Numbered from the stretch's first letter, positions 8,614 through 18,895 are shown. The stretch is 64,000 nt of DNA from Oscillospiraceae bacterium (GCA_017438745.1 JAFRUS010000088.1:62001-126000), one strand, 5' to 3'. The notes: a model not told the origin generated them from the letters alone. Numbers and translations are program-made.

Positions 8614-9651
8614 ATGAGAAACGTTAAACAGGTAAAACTTGGTGACCTTACATTCGGAAGCGGTCACATATACATACAGTCAATGCTCAACGTGAGATCC
8701 GACGATATAGAAGGAAGCGTAAAACAGGCTGTCGCTCTTGAAAAGGCAGGCTGTGAGATCATACGTGCTGCTATTCCGGACAAAAATGCAGTTGCTCTTA
8801 TACCGGCTATCAAAGAAGCGGTAAAGGTTCCGCTTGTTGCAGACATTCATTTTGACTATCGCCTTGCTCTTATGGCTGCTGATGCAGGTATAGACAAGAT
8901 AAGGATCAATCCGGGAAACATCGGTGACATGGACAGGGTAAAGGCAGTTGCTGATGCCTGTGCAAACAGAGAAATACCGATAAGAATTGGTGTAAATTCC
9001 GGATCAGTTGAAAAGGAAGTCCTTGCAAAATACGGCGGACCGACACCGGAAGCTCTTGTTGAAAGTGCGATGAACCACGTAAAACTCCTTAACCGTTATG
9101 ACTTTGATGACATTGTTATTTCGATCAAATCATCAAACGTTAAGAACATGATCGCTGCATACCGTAAGATGAGCGAAACAGCGAATTATCCGCTTCACTT
9201 AGGCGTTACTGAAGCAGGTACCGAGCGTATGGGTATAATCAAGTCATCTATCGGAATCGGTTCGCTTCTTGCTGACGGAATAGGTGAGACGATCAGAGTA
9301 TCCCTTACAGGTGATCCTGTAAAGGAAGTTTACGCTGCACGCGATATCCTTAAGGGACTTGGCCTTACTGACGGAGTAGAGTTTGTTTCATGCCCGACCT
9401 GCGGCAGAACAAAGATCAATCTTATAAAGGTTGCCGGTGAAGTTGAGGAAGCTCTTGCCGGAATTAAAAAGAATATAAAGGTAGCTGTAATGGGCTGCGT
9501 AGTTAACGGACCGGGCGAAGCCAAGGAAGCCGATATAGGAATAGCAGGCGGAGACGGATGTGCCGTTATGTTTAAAAAAGGTGAGATCCTCAGAAAAATA
9601 CCGGAGGATCAGATCGTAAGCGAATTATTGAAAGAAATTGAAAAACTTTAA
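8614..9651 (+). CDS. ispG: 4-hydroxy-3-methylbut-2-enyl diphosphate synthase
   Basis: Iron-sulfur enzyme of the MEP pathway that converts ME-cPP to HMBPP. The 345-residue protein has the compact bacterial form without the long insertion. The N-terminal barrel contains IQSMLNVRSDD and DIHFDYRLAL. The C-terminal domain has the three cluster cysteines in CPTCGRT and MGCVVNGPGEA. RBS GGAGG precedes the ATG. The 104-base gap before it contains two small inverted repeats (GCAAAC-ATA-GTTTGC near 8525 and ACAGTGAA/TTCACTGT further on) without a T-run. Confidence 0.97.
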   Translation: MRNVKQVKLGDLTFGSGHIYIQSMLNVRSDDIEGSVKQAVALEKAGCEIIRAAIPDKNAVALIPAIKEAVKVPLVADIHFDYRLALMAADAGIDKIRINPGNIGDMDRVKAVADACANREIPIRIGVNSGSVEKEVLAKYGGPTPEALVESAMNHVKLLNRYDFDDIVISIKSSNVKNMIAAYRKMSETANYPLHLGVTEAGTERMGIIKSSIGIGSLLADGIGETIRVSLTGDPVKEVYAARDILKGLGLTDGVEFVSCPTCGRTKINLIKVAGEVEEALAGIKKNIKVAVMGCVVNGPGEAKEADIGIAGGDGCAVMFKKGEILRKIPEDQIVSELLKEIEKL

Positions 9652-9666
9652 GAACGGAGAAGCCGG

Positions 9667-12600
9667 ATGAACGAATTTAATGTACTTGAATTTCTGAAAG
9701 ATTTTAATGTTGAAATACCTGAAAATATCGCAAAGGGAAGTCTTTTCAGGATCACATACACCTCAGATTATCGTACATTCTGCTTTTATCTTAAATTTGA
9801 AGAACTCATTGACATCGAAAGCACAATGAAGTTCGAAAGAAATATGGCAAAATGCCTTTCAGCGGAGACTGTGAACATTGTGTGCCGTTATCCTTCCGAG
9901 CTTTTCAGTCTTGAATATTTTGAGACACTCAAATGGAAACTCAAAAGAAAAATATCTGCTGTAAACGGATTTCTTGACAACTGTGATATCTCCATGGACG
10001 GAGATACAATCACAATAGATCTTAAGCACGGTGGTGCGGAACTGCTTGAAAAATCACATTTCACCCGTGCGATGTCAGCTCTTATAAAAGAAGAATTTGA
10101 CCTTGACTATAAGGTAAAACTGACTGGTGAACTGGAAGTAAGCAAGGAACATCACGATCAGCTTATAGAGGAAACACTTGCCTCACTTCCTGATCATTCA
10201 GCTCAGTTTGCCGCAAGTCCTTCTCCGGCTTCTTCCGGCGGCGGATCAAAGGATGCTGCAAAACCGGCATCCTTCCGTGAAGTACAGCTTGGTGGTCTCG
10301 GACTTAATGCTGATTTTGAAGACGGTCTCGGAAAACTTATCAGAGGCCGTGAAATAAAGGATCCGGCTATGCCGATTCGTGATGCCATCAAGACACTTGG
10401 CACGAAAGTTACTGTCTGGGGCGATGTTTTCGAGCTCGAAAGCAAGGAAATCAAGGGCGAAAGAACAGTTTTTACTTTCACTATAACCGACTATACCGGC
10501 TCACTTCTTATCAAGGTGTTTGAAAAGAATGACAAGGTATCTGCGTCCGGACTTGATACAATCAAAAAGGGGACAAGCCTTGTTATCAACGGAAGGATCG
10601 ACTTCGATAACTTTGCCAAGGATATTACCATTATGGCAGACTCGATCATTACCGCAAAACGTGTAATGAGAAAGGATAATGCAGAAGTGAAGCGTGTTGA
10701 GCTTCACATGCATACATCCATGTCTTCAATGGATGCTGTTACTCCGGCTGAACAGCTTGTTAAGCGTGCCCATGACTGGGGACATCCTGCTGTTGCCATT
10801 ACCGATCACGGTAACGTACAGGCATTCCCGGAAGCAATGAACACTGTAGCCGGATTCAAGGACGATTTCAAGATAATCTACGGCTGCGAGGCCTATGTGG
10901 TAAATGATATCGACATTCCTAGAATACTCAACAAGGACGATAACCGCAGCATCAACGATGAGATCATTATTTTTGACGTTGAAACTACTGGTTTAAGTTC
11001 AAGAAGTGACCGTCTTATTGAAATAGGTGCAGTCAGAGTCAAGGATCTTCAGATAATCGATGAATTCGATATATTTGTAAATCCGGGCAGGTCGATCCCA
11101 CCGAATATAACAGAGCTTACCGGCATTACAAATGCCATGGTGGAAAACGCTCCAGACGAAGTTGAAGCGCTTCGTCAGTTTATGGAATACTGCGGTGACA
11201 AGCCGATACTTGTTGCACACAACGCACAGTTCGATACATCATTTATCAATGAGTGCGCAAAGCGAAACGGCATTGACTTTGAATACAAGTTTATCGATAC
11301 GCTCTATCTCTGCAGAGCTGTGCTCAAAGATCTTGCAAAGCACAAGCTTGATACAGTTGCAAAGCACCTGAAGCTCGGAAAGTTTGAGCATCACAGAGCA
11401 GCTGATGACGCAAGAATACTTGCTAAGATCTATATAAAAATAATTGAAAACATCAAGAATGACAATAACATTAAGGTATTGTCAGATCTTAATTCAAACA
11501 TTGAAAAGATAGATGTTAAAAAGCTTAAGTCCTATCATCAGATAATTCTTGTAAAGAATCAGCTGGGACTTAAGAACCTTTATAAAATGGTTTCCTACGG
11601 GCATCTTAATTATTTCTACAAGAAACCGCTTATGCCGAAATCCGTTCTTGAAAAGCACAGGGAAGGACTTATTTTCGGAAGTGCCTGCGAGGCCGGTGAG
11701 CTTTTCCAGGCTCTTGTGGAAAACCAGCCGCATGAAAAGGTCGTTGAACTGGCTAAGTTCTATGACTATCTGGAAATCCAGCCTCATGCCAACAATGCAT
11801 TCATGCTTAGAAGCGGTACAGCCAAGACCGAGGAAGAGCTTATTGACTACAACAAGAAGATAGTTGCACTCGGCGAGGAACTTGGACTTCCGGTCGTTGC
11901 CACATGTGACGTTCATTTCATGGACAAGGAAGATGATATTTTCCGTAAGGTTCTTCAGACAGGTAACGGCTTCAAGGATAATGACCAGCCGCCGCTTTTC
12001 CTGCGTACTACGGATGAAATGCTCGGAGAATTCACATATCTCGGTGAGGAAAAGGCGTTTGAGGTAGTTGTAAAGAATACTAACCTTATTGCCGACATGA
12101 TTGAAGAAGTCCGCCCGATTCCGAAGGGAACATATACCCCTACCATCGACGGAGCTGAAGAAGACCTTGTTCGTATCACTCACGACAAGGCACACGAGAT
12201 ATACGGCGATCCGCTTCCGGAAATAGTTGAGAAGCGACTCGACCGTGAACTTTCATCCATCATCAAGCACGGATTTGCCGTACTTTACATCATTGCTCAG
12301 AAGCTCGTATGGAACTCAGTTGATCACGGATATCAGGTTGGTTCACGAGGATCAGTTGGTTCCTCATTCGTTGCGTCTATGGCGGGTATTTCGGAAGTAA
12401 ATCCGCTTTGTCCGCATTACATCTGCCCGAATTGCAAGTACAGTGAATTCGATACTTCCGGTACATACGGTTCAGGTTTTGACCTGCCGCAGAAATTCTG
12501 TCCGAAGTGTGGTACCGACATGCTCAGAGAAGGACACGACATTCCGTTCGAAACCTTCCTTGGATTCGACGGCGACAAGGCGCCGGATATCGACCTTAAC

Positions 12601-14013
12601 TTCTCCGGTGAATACCAGTCATCGGCACACCGTTACACCGAACAGCTCTTCGGTCGTGACAACGTGTTCAAGGCGGGTACTATCTCGACCGTTGCTGAAA
12701 AGACAGCCTTCGGTTATGCAAAGGGTTACTGTCAGGACATGGGTCTTGAGGTGAACACTGCCGAAATACTCAGACTTGCCAAGGGATGTACCGGTGTCAA
12801 GAAGACGACCGGTCAGCATCCGGGAGGAATGGTCGTTGTTCCTAACGACTACGAGGTTTATGACTTCACACCTGTTCAGCATCCGGCTGATTCAGCAGAC
12901 AGTGACGTTATTACGACACACTTCGACTTCCATTCACTGCACGATACGATTCTTAAGCTCGACGAGCTCGGACATGTCGTTCCTACTCTTTACAAGCATC
13001 TTGAAGATATGACTGGAATGCTTATCAAGGACGTTCCTACATCAGATCCTGATGTTATCAGAATGATCACCGACGCTTCCGTACTTGGAGTTGATGGCGA
13101 GGATATTTTCTGTCCGACCGGAAGCCTTGGTATTCCGGAAATGGGTACCGGATTTACTATCCAGATGCTTATGGACTCACGTCCTACAAAATTCAGTGAC
13201 TTCCTTCAGGTATCAGGACTTTCACACGGTACTGACGTTTGGCTGGGAAATGCCAAGGATCTTATCGATGCCGGCACATGTACCATTTCGGACGTTATCG
13301 GTACTCGAGACAGTATCATGACCTATCTGCTCTACAAGGGCGTTGAACCGAAACAGGCATTCCAGATCATGGAGGATACCCGAAAAGGTAAGGCTCCGAA
13401 GACCTTTACTCCGGAAAGAATACAGATGCTTCGCGATCACGATGTTCCTGAATGGTACATCGAAAGCTGTCTCAAAATCAAGTACATGTTCCCGAAAGCC
13501 CATGCGGCAGCTTACGTTATTGCGGCTATCAAGCTTGCCTGGTTCAAGCTTCACATGCCTCTTGAATTCTATGCCACATACTTTACAGTACGAGGCACGG
13601 ACTTTGATGCAACTACTGCGGTACTCGGCAGGGAAGCAGTACACGACAAAATCATCGCACTCCGTGAGATGGGAAATGAGCGTTCAGCAAAGGAAAGCGC
13701 TACTCTTGATACTCTTTATATCATCAATGAGATGCTCGTCCGCGGATATACCTTCCTTCCGCTTGATCTTTACAAGTCACATGCATACAAGTTCCTCATC
13801 GAAGACGGAAAGATAAGAATTCCGTTCAGCTCGATCCCTGGCATCGGCGGTGCAGCCGCAAACAACCTGTACAAGGCAGCACAGGAAAGGAACTTCATTT
13901 CCATTGAAGAATTCCAGACAAACAGCGGTGCATCCAAGTCAGTTATAGAACTTTTCGAAAAGATGGGCACATTCGGCGACCTTCCGAAGTCAAGTCAGAT
14001 GACACTGTTCTGA
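9667..14013 (+). CDS. polC: DNA polymerase III alpha subunit, Gram-positive PolC type
   Basis: Main replicative polymerase with a built-in 3'-5' proofreading exonuclease. The 1448-residue length is typical. In order: an N-terminal domain; an OB fold around residues 245-340; a PHP domain starting ELHMHTSMSSMD and interrupted by the exonuclease (FDVETTGLSS, HNAQFDTSF, HRAADDA, about residues 435-600); and the second half of PHP. The polymerase core follows, with GSRGSVGSSFVASMAG, a CPNC...CPKC zinc module and catalytic Asp residues in PDIDLNFSGEYQ. The C-terminus has fingers and a helix-hairpin-helix. It begins 15 bases after ispG with GGAGAAG as RBS and closes the operon. Confidence 0.98.
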   Translation: MNEFNVLEFLKDFNVEIPENIAKGSLFRITYTSDYRTFCFYLKFEELIDIESTMKFERNMAKCLSAETVNIVCRYPSELFSLEYFETLKWKLKRKISAVNGFLDNCDISMDGDTITIDLKHGGAELLEKSHFTRAMSALIKEEFDLDYKVKLTGELEVSKEHHDQLIEETLASLPDHSAQFAASPSPASSGGGSKDAAKPASFREVQLGGLGLNADFEDGLGKLIRGREIKDPAMPIRDAIKTLGTKVTVWGDVFELESKEIKGERTVFTFTITDYTGSLLIKVFEKNDKVSASGLDTIKKGTSLVINGRIDFDNFAKDITIMADSIITAKRVMRKDNAEVKRVELHMHTSMSSMDAVTPAEQLVKRAHDWGHPAVAITDHGNVQAFPEAMNTVAGFKDDFKIIYGCEAYVVNDIDIPRILNKDDNRSINDEIIIFDVETTGLSSRSDRLIEIGAVRVKDLQIIDEFDIFVNPGRSIPPNITELTGITNAMVENAPDEVEALRQFMEYCGDKPILVAHNAQFDTSFINECAKRNGIDFEYKFIDTLYLCRAVLKDLAKHKLDTVAKHLKLGKFEHHRAADDARILAKIYIKIIENIKNDNNIKVLSDLNSNIEKIDVKKLKSYHQIILVKNQLGLKNLYKMVSYGHLNYFYKKPLMPKSVLEKHREGLIFGSACEAGELFQALVENQPHEKVVELAKFYDYLEIQPHANNAFMLRSGTAKTEEELIDYNKKIVALGEELGLPVVATCDVHFMDKEDDIFRKVLQTGNGFKDNDQPPLFLRTTDEMLGEFTYLGEEKAFEVVVKNTNLIADMIEEVRPIPKGTYTPTIDGAEEDLVRITHDKAHEIYGDPLPEIVEKRLDRELSSIIKHGFAVLYIIAQKLVWNSVDHGYQVGSRGSVGSSFVASMAGISEVNPLCPHYICPNCKYSEFDTSGTYGSGFDLPQKFCPKCGTDMLREGHDIPFETFLGFDGDKAPDIDLNFSGEYQSSAHRYTEQLFGRDNVFKAGTISTVAEKTAFGYAKGYCQDMGLEVNTAEILRLAKGCTGVKKTTGQHPGGMVVVPNDYEVYDFTPVQHPADSADSDVITTHFDFHSLHDTILKLDELGHVVPTLYKHLEDMTGMLIKDVPTSDPDVIRMITDASVLGVDGEDIFCPTGSLGIPEMGTGFTIQMLMDSRPTKFSDFLQVSGLSHGTDVWLGNAKDLIDAGTCTISDVIGTRDSIMTYLLYKGVEPKQAFQIMEDTRKGKAPKTFTPERIQMLRDHDVPEWYIESCLKIKYMFPKAHAAAYVIAAIKLAWFKLHMPLEFYATYFTVRGTDFDATTAVLGREAVHDKIIALREMGNERSAKESATLDTLYIINEMLVRGYTFLPLDLYKSHAYKFLIEDGKIRIPFSSIPGIGGAAANNLYKAAQERNFISIEEFQTNSGASKSVIELFEKMGTFGDLPKSSQMTLF

Positions 14014-14142
14014 TATTTAGCTCTGGTTTAGTTTCAGAGATAATAACCTCAGTACTTATGATAATTCTCATGTTCCGCACACTGTCATCAGTTTTTGTAA
14101 CTGAGGCTGAACATTTTTAATAAAGATAAATATATTTACGAT

Positions 14143-14166
14143 GGTCATATCTTTCGGGGTATGACC
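14143..14166. other. Small inverted repeat before the flippase gene
   Basis: GGTCATA and TATGACC pair over 7 bp around a 10-base loop, 34 bases before the flippase start. There is no T-run, so it is not a standard terminator. It could shape the leader or be an operator. Confidence 0.35.
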
Positions 14167-14199
14167 ACTGTAGTTTCTGCAAAACAAAGGGAGACACTA

Positions 14200-15834
14200 A
14201 TGAAGAAAGAAAAAGATTCCGGACTTCTGATCCAGGGGTCCATACTTGCGGCAGCAGGAATAGTCACCAAAATAATCGGTGTTATCTACAAACTGCCGCT
14301 TATGAATACTCTCGGCGATGTGGGCTGGGGGACATTCATGAATGCGTTTAATGTGTACAACATTGCACTTACATTTTCCTACAACAGTATGCCGATGGCG
14401 ATATCAAAGCTTCTTTCTGCAAGTATCGCATCCGGTAATGAGAAAAAGACTCAGAAAGTATTTTATCATTCATCAGTGTTCGGAGTGATCCTTGGAATCA
14501 TTGCTTCGCTGATTCTGTTTTTCGGAGCGGGATTTTTCGAGAGAATAAAGCAGACCTCCGGTATAGCGGAATCTCTACAGGTGCTTTCCTTTACTGTTTT
14601 TGTCGTTACACTTCTCGGACTTTTCAGAGGATATTTTCAGGGACACGGGAATATGGTGCCGACATCTGTTTCACAGGTCATTGAACAGATCGTAAATGCA
14701 GTAACTGCAAATATTTGTGTTATGGTTTTCTGCAGGATGTATGCCGGTTCGGATCAGCTTATTACCAAAGGTGCAATGGGAGCATGTTTCGGCACACTTG
14801 CCGGTGCTGCGGCTGCTCTGATGTTTCTGGTGATCTCATATATTAGATTCCGCAGAGACAGACGTGATGAACTCAGAAAGAGCGAGGATGTAAAAGAGAA
14901 TAATGTTCTGATTTACAGAGCAATCATACTTACGATAATCCCAATGATAATAAGCCAGACCGTTTACCAGATCGGCGGTTTCTTTGATGACATCATTTTC
15001 AAGTTTAATCTGGTAACTGTAAAGCACTACGATCAGCATGACGCTACCGCACTGCAGGGATTCTTTTCAGGTCAGTATTCCCAGCTTGTAAACATTCCGA
15101 TAGCAGTTGCCAGTGCTCTTGCGGTAACACTTCTGCCTGCGATAACATACGAATCTTCAAAAGGAAACATAAAAGCAAGAGACGAGAAAATGCTTTCCGT
15201 TCTTAAACTTACATCTCTGCTTGCATTCCCAGGCGCAGTCGGAATCGGCGTTATGGCAAGACCGATAATCATGATCCTTTTCAGAGGAATAGCTTCAGAA
15301 GCGTGGAAACTTGATCTTGTATCCGGACTGCTCTACTGCGGTTTCCTTTCAGTCATTACTTATTCATTTTCAACTGTCACCACATCAATTCTTCAGGGAA
15401 GCGGATACATGAAAAAGCCGGTCATCAACTGTGCGGTATCTCTCGTTATTCATCTTGTTCTTGTATTCGTCCTTACTCGTTATACGACACTCGATGCATA
15501 CGCACTCGTTATAGCCGACGTCCTTTTCCCGCTAATCATTATGATCCTTAACATCATCTCAATGAAGAAATATCTCGGATATTCACTCGATTTAAAGAAA
15601 GTTTTCCTTAAACCATTTCTCAGCTCGACAGCTATGGGCGTAATATGTTTCGGTGTCTACAGAGTAGTTCTGATGCTCTCAGGCATGGTTCTTGTTTCGT
15701 TCACTGCAGCAGTTATAATGGCTGTAGTATCGTACTTCTTCCTTATTTTCAAAACAAAGTATTTTACTAGAGATGAGATTTTCGAACTTCCTATGGGGAG
15801 AACGATAATCAGTAAATTTCATATTGCAGAGTAA
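14200..15834 (+). CDS. SpoVB/MurJ-like polysaccharide or lipid II flippase
   Basis: A 544-residue integral membrane protein of the MOP exporter superfamily, with about 14 hydrophobic segments. The start is GLLIQGSILAAAGIVTKIIGVIYKLPL, typical of the SpoVB/Wzx branch (polysaccharide biosynthesis proteins) that flips lipid-linked sugars across the membrane. Whether it moves lipid II, teichoic or exopolysaccharide units cannot be told, because no glycan genes are next to it. I use ATG 14200, with GGGAG 6 bases upstream, not the in-frame ATG 14161, which has no RBS and lies within the inverted repeat. Confidence 0.88.
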   Translation: MKKEKDSGLLIQGSILAAAGIVTKIIGVIYKLPLMNTLGDVGWGTFMNAFNVYNIALTFSYNSMPMAISKLLSASIASGNEKKTQKVFYHSSVFGVILGIIASLILFFGAGFFERIKQTSGIAESLQVLSFTVFVVTLLGLFRGYFQGHGNMVPTSVSQVIEQIVNAVTANICVMVFCRMYAGSDQLITKGAMGACFGTLAGAAAALMFLVISYIRFRRDRRDELRKSEDVKENNVLIYRAIILTIIPMIISQTVYQIGGFFDDIIFKFNLVTVKHYDQHDATALQGFFSGQYSQLVNIPIAVASALAVTLLPAITYESSKGNIKARDEKMLSVLKLTSLLAFPGAVGIGVMARPIIMILFRGIASEAWKLDLVSGLLYCGFLSVITYSFSTVTTSILQGSGYMKKPVINCAVSLVIHLVLVFVLTRYTTLDAYALVIADVLFPLIIMILNIISMKKYLGYSLDLKKVFLKPFLSSTAMGVICFGVYRVVLMLSGMVLVSFTAAVIMAVVSYFFLIFKTKYFTRDEIFELPMGRTIISKFHIAE

Positions 15835-15853
15835 AGGCACATCACATTTTCTG

Positions 15854-15882
15854 TTGCGTAAATATATAAAAAGTGATATGAT
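15854..15882 (+). promoter_or_regulatory. Promoter with overlapping palindrome
   Basis: TTGCGT (15854-15859), a 17-base spacer and TATGAT (15877-15882). The arms GTGATAT (15873-15879) and ATATCAC (15887-15893) form an inverted repeat across the -10 and predicted start, a good position for a repressor site. Confidence 0.5.
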
Positions 15883-15936
15883 AAAAATATCACGAGATTG
15901 CATTATTCAAACATAATTTTATGGGGGACACTATTT

Positions 15937-15987
15937 ATGGGCTTCATAGGACTTCTTCTAAATAAAAAAATCATCTCTCTGAAATAA
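15937..15987 (+). CDS. Possible 16-residue peptide
   Basis: MGFIGLLLNKKIISLK is read from an ATG with GGGGGA 8 bases upstream. Its 3' end runs into the terminator stem. The gene would lie on its own transcript of about 115 bases. Hydrophobic start plus lysine-rich end is seen in small membrane peptides, but length and coding potential are too small to be sure. Confidence 0.3.
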   Translation: MGFIGLLLNKKIISLK

Positions 15988-16002
15988 GGAAGATGATTTT
16001 TT
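15965..16002. terminator. Bidirectional terminator
   Basis: AAAAAATCATCT (15965-15976) and AGATGATTTTTT (15991-16002) pair over 12 bp around a 14-base loop. It would end the small plus-strand transcript and also the minus-strand GNAT gene that stops at 16027. Confidence 0.75.
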
Positions 16003-16026
16003 GTATATTGATATTCTTTCAGTAAT

Positions 16027-16500
16027 TTACAGTACGGTTTCCATTACTACTTTCTGCGGCTTCATTCCCATTGCTTCATAGAATTTCATTGCTCCGGGGT
16101 TGCAGCTCCAGACGTTCAGCGTTACGTTGTAGAACTTCTTTTCCTTGGCATATTCAAGTACATGGGTGTAAAGAGATCTTCCGACGCCTTCGCCTCTGCT
16201 TGTTTCATCTACGCAGATATCGTCAATGTACAGTGTGGAGATGTCGGTCAGAACGTTGTCTTCCTTCTGATATTTGTGTATGCAGAACGCATGTCCCAGC
16301 ACCTTCCCGTTTTCATCTTCACATACAAATACAGGAGTTTCATCGTCACTGATGATCGTTTTGAGTTCATCTGCATTGTACTTGGTAGCAGGTCCTTTGA
16401 ACAGATCAGGTCGTCCGTTGTGATGGACCATATCCACCTGAACGAGAAGTTCGAGTATTCTTTCAATATCTTTTTCTGCTGCTCTTCTGACTTTATTCAT
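16027..16500 (-). CDS. GNAT-family N-acetyltransferase
   Basis: A 157-residue cytoplasmic acetyltransferase that would transfer an acetyl group from acetyl-CoA to an unknown amine. The N-terminus MNKVRRAAEKDIERILELL and the middle IDDICVDETSRGEGVGRSLYTHVLEYA, with the R-G-x-G-V-G acetyl-CoA loop, are typical, as is NPGAMKFYEAMGM near the end. It is alone on the minus strand between plus-strand genes. ACGGAG precedes the ATG. Confidence 0.9.
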   Translation of the reverse strand: MNKVRRAAEKDIERILELLVQVDMVHHNGRPDLFKGPATKYNADELKTIISDDETPVFVCEDENGKVLGHAFCIHKYQKEDNVLTDISTLYIDDICVDETSRGEGVGRSLYTHVLEYAKEKKFYNVTLNVWSCNPGAMKFYEAMGMKPQKVVMETVL

Positions 16501-16625
16501 ATAAATGCTCCGTTTCCGATTTTATCAGTGCTTTCATATTTTAAATTATATCACATAACTTATATCATATCAAGATATTATTGACTTTAAACGACTTTTG
16601 ATAAGAAAAAGCGACAATGATCATC

Positions 16626-16654
16626 TTGATTTTTACGGTAAAAAATAGTATAAT
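16626..16654 (+). promoter_or_regulatory. Promoter of the helicase gene
   Basis: TTGATT (16626-16631), 17 bases, TATAAT (16649-16654), about 40 bases before the chosen start codon. Confidence 0.6.
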
Positions 16655-16693
16655 GGTAAAGCTAATATTTTGTTAAACAAGAACGGATGCAAA

Positions 16694-18850
16694 ATGGAAT
16701 TTACTGAATTCAAGAAGAAATACAATATAATACTCAATCCCCAGCAGGAAAGTGCCGTTACCCGTGCAGACGGCCAGACCCTGCTTCTTGCTGTGCCCGG
16801 AAGCGGTAAGACCACTGTTATTGTAGCAAGACTCGGATATATGCTGTACTGCAAAGGCGTTAAACCGGAAAATATCCTTACCATGACCTATAATGTTTCA
16901 GCTGCAGCTGATATGAAAAAACGTTTCTTCGATAAGTTCGGAACAGAGTTCGAAGGAAGGATAGAATTCCGTACCATCAACGGATTCTGTGCAAAGGTCA
17001 TCATGATGTATGAGCGTACAAGAAATACATCTGCCTTCACGCTGCTTGATGAGGGGAAGGTAACTAAAATAATCAAAGCCCTGTACGTGAACATGACACG
17101 CGAGTTTCCATCTGAAAGTACAGTAAAAGAGCTTAAGACGAAGCTCATCTACTGCCGAAACATGATGCTCAAGCCCGATGAAATAAAAAAGATCAAAGTC
17201 GGTGAGATCGATTTTTACTCATTTTTTACGGCGTACAGAGATTATAAAAGTCAGAACAGAGTCATGGATTTTGACGACCAGCTTGAATTTGCCTTTAAGA
17301 TCCTTGTTAAAAACCAGGACATACTGACCTACTGCCAGAACCGTTTCCGTTACATAAGCATAGATGAGGCGCAGGACACATCAAAGATCCAGCACATGAT
17401 TATCCGTCTGCTGGCAAGCCGCCATAAAAACATTTTCATGGTTGGCGACGAAGACCAGAGTATTTACGGTTTCCGTGCCGCCTATCCGCAGGCACTTCTT
17501 GAATTCAATACCGTTTATCCCGACGGAAAAGTTCTGCTTATGGAACAGAATTATCGCTCTGCTGCTGATATCGTAAACAAAGCGAACAGATTTATCAAGC
17601 AGAACCGCTGCCGTCATGACAAAAACATGTTTACGGAAAATCCGGCTGGCCTTCCGGTAAGAAGGATCATTCTCAAAGACTGTAAATTCCAGTATAACTA
17701 TATTCAGAAGATGATCGAGGATTCTGACGACGAGCTTGCTATACTTTACAGAAACAACGAATCTGCGCTTCCGATAATCGATCTTTTTGAGAAAAACGGT
17801 ATCGGTTATCGTCTTAAGGAAAATGACGGAGTTTTCTTCACGGTAAACTGCATTTACGATATTCTAAGCATCCTGCAGTTTGCATTTGCACCGTGGGATG
17901 CCACACTGTTCCTTGAATTCTACTACAAGATCGGTCTTAAGATGAAAAAGGATATTGTCACACGTTCTCTGGTAAAGCACAAGAACAGTAACATATCATT
18001 TTTCCGTACCCTTGAAAAGGATGAAGGCCTGGAAAAATGGCATTACAAACTTTTAAAGGAAGCCGAGCATAATTTCAATCATTTAAGAAAACTCAACAGT
18101 TTCAGCGCTATTACGTTTATCCTAAGCAAGATGGAATACGGAAAGTTCATGAAAAGCCGCGGTCTTGATGAATCAAAGGTCAAGACTCTATTAGCTCTTG
18201 CAAATCAGAATCCGGAACTTAACTGCTTCCTTGCGCGAATGACTGAACTTAAGGAAATAGTAACATGCGGCTCTACTGATCCGGACAGCAAGGTAATTCT
18301 TTCAACTATCCATTCAAGTAAGGGGCTTGAATATGACAACGTTCTTCTTATCGATGTTCGTGACGGTATCCTGCCGTCCTCATCAGTATGCGACGAGGAC
18401 GAGGAGAATATGACCGAGTCCCAGCGAAATGATCTCGAAGAGGAACGAAGGCTGTTTTATGTGGGTGTTACAAGAGCAAAGCATAATCTTGCGATATTTG
18501 ATTATGAAGCGGCATACGGTGTAAAAAACGAAACTGCGACTTTCACAAGGCAGCTGTTTGGTATTGAAACAGGTAAAAAGAAAAGTTCCGAAAAACCTGA
18601 AAAGGTAAGCGCACTTAAAATAACTGCTTCTTCCGGTGAAAAAGCGAAACTGAAAAAGAAGGAAGAAGACGCTCTGAAAGTATTAAAGAAATACAAGCCG
18701 GGAACGAGAATAAACCATCGTGTTTACGGTACTGGCGTAATAGAGGAGATAAAAGCCCCGATATGCCGTGTACTTATCGACGGCGGCGATATACATTCAT
18801 TTGACATTGTTTACTGCATTTCAAATGATATTGTTTCTATAGCAAAATAA
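16694..18850 (+). CDS. UvrD/PcrA-type ATP-dependent DNA helicase
   Basis: A 718-residue superfamily 1A 3'-5' helicase for repair or replication restart. Motifs in order: Q-motif LNPQQESAV, Walker A VPGSGKTT, Walker B DEAQDTS, GDEDQSIYGFR, EQNYRS, TIHSSKGLEYDNV and FYVGVTRAK. The C-terminal 60 residues (GTRINHRVYGTGVI) resemble the Tudor-like tail of PcrA that contacts RNA polymerase. The chosen ATG 16694 has only a weak RBS; an in-frame TTG at 16670 is the alternative. It may be a PcrA paralogue, since the length and the spacing between motifs IV and V are slightly short for canonical PcrA. Confidence 0.92.
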   Translation: MEFTEFKKKYNIILNPQQESAVTRADGQTLLLAVPGSGKTTVIVARLGYMLYCKGVKPENILTMTYNVSAAADMKKRFFDKFGTEFEGRIEFRTINGFCAKVIMMYERTRNTSAFTLLDEGKVTKIIKALYVNMTREFPSESTVKELKTKLIYCRNMMLKPDEIKKIKVGEIDFYSFFTAYRDYKSQNRVMDFDDQLEFAFKILVKNQDILTYCQNRFRYISIDEAQDTSKIQHMIIRLLASRHKNIFMVGDEDQSIYGFRAAYPQALLEFNTVYPDGKVLLMEQNYRSAADIVNKANRFIKQNRCRHDKNMFTENPAGLPVRRIILKDCKFQYNYIQKMIEDSDDELAILYRNNESALPIIDLFEKNGIGYRLKENDGVFFTVNCIYDILSILQFAFAPWDATLFLEFYYKIGLKMKKDIVTRSLVKHKNSNISFFRTLEKDEGLEKWHYKLLKEAEHNFNHLRKLNSFSAITFILSKMEYGKFMKSRGLDESKVKTLLALANQNPELNCFLARMTELKEIVTCGSTDPDSKVILSTIHSSKGLEYDNVLLIDVRDGILPSSSVCDEDEENMTESQRNDLEEERRLFYVGVTRAKHNLAIFDYEAAYGVKNETATFTRQLFGIETGKKKSSEKPEKVSALKITASSGEKAKLKKKEEDALKVLKKYKPGTRINHRVYGTGVIEEIKAPICRVLIDGGDIHSFDIVYCISNDIVSIAK

Positions 18851-18860
18851 TGTGATACAA

Positions 18861-18895
18861 AAAGACTGCTGTTGTTTCTACCGGCGGTCTTTTTT
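18861..18895 (+). terminator. Terminator of the helicase gene
   Basis: AAAGACTGC (18861-18869) pairs with GCGGTCTTT (18884-18892) with one G-T pair, followed by a T-run. Confidence 0.8.

Noticed and set aside
11494-12195. A 233-codon minus-strand ORF inside polC
   Set aside because: It is a mirror frame of a strongly conserved polymerase gene, has no RBS of its own and no family signal.
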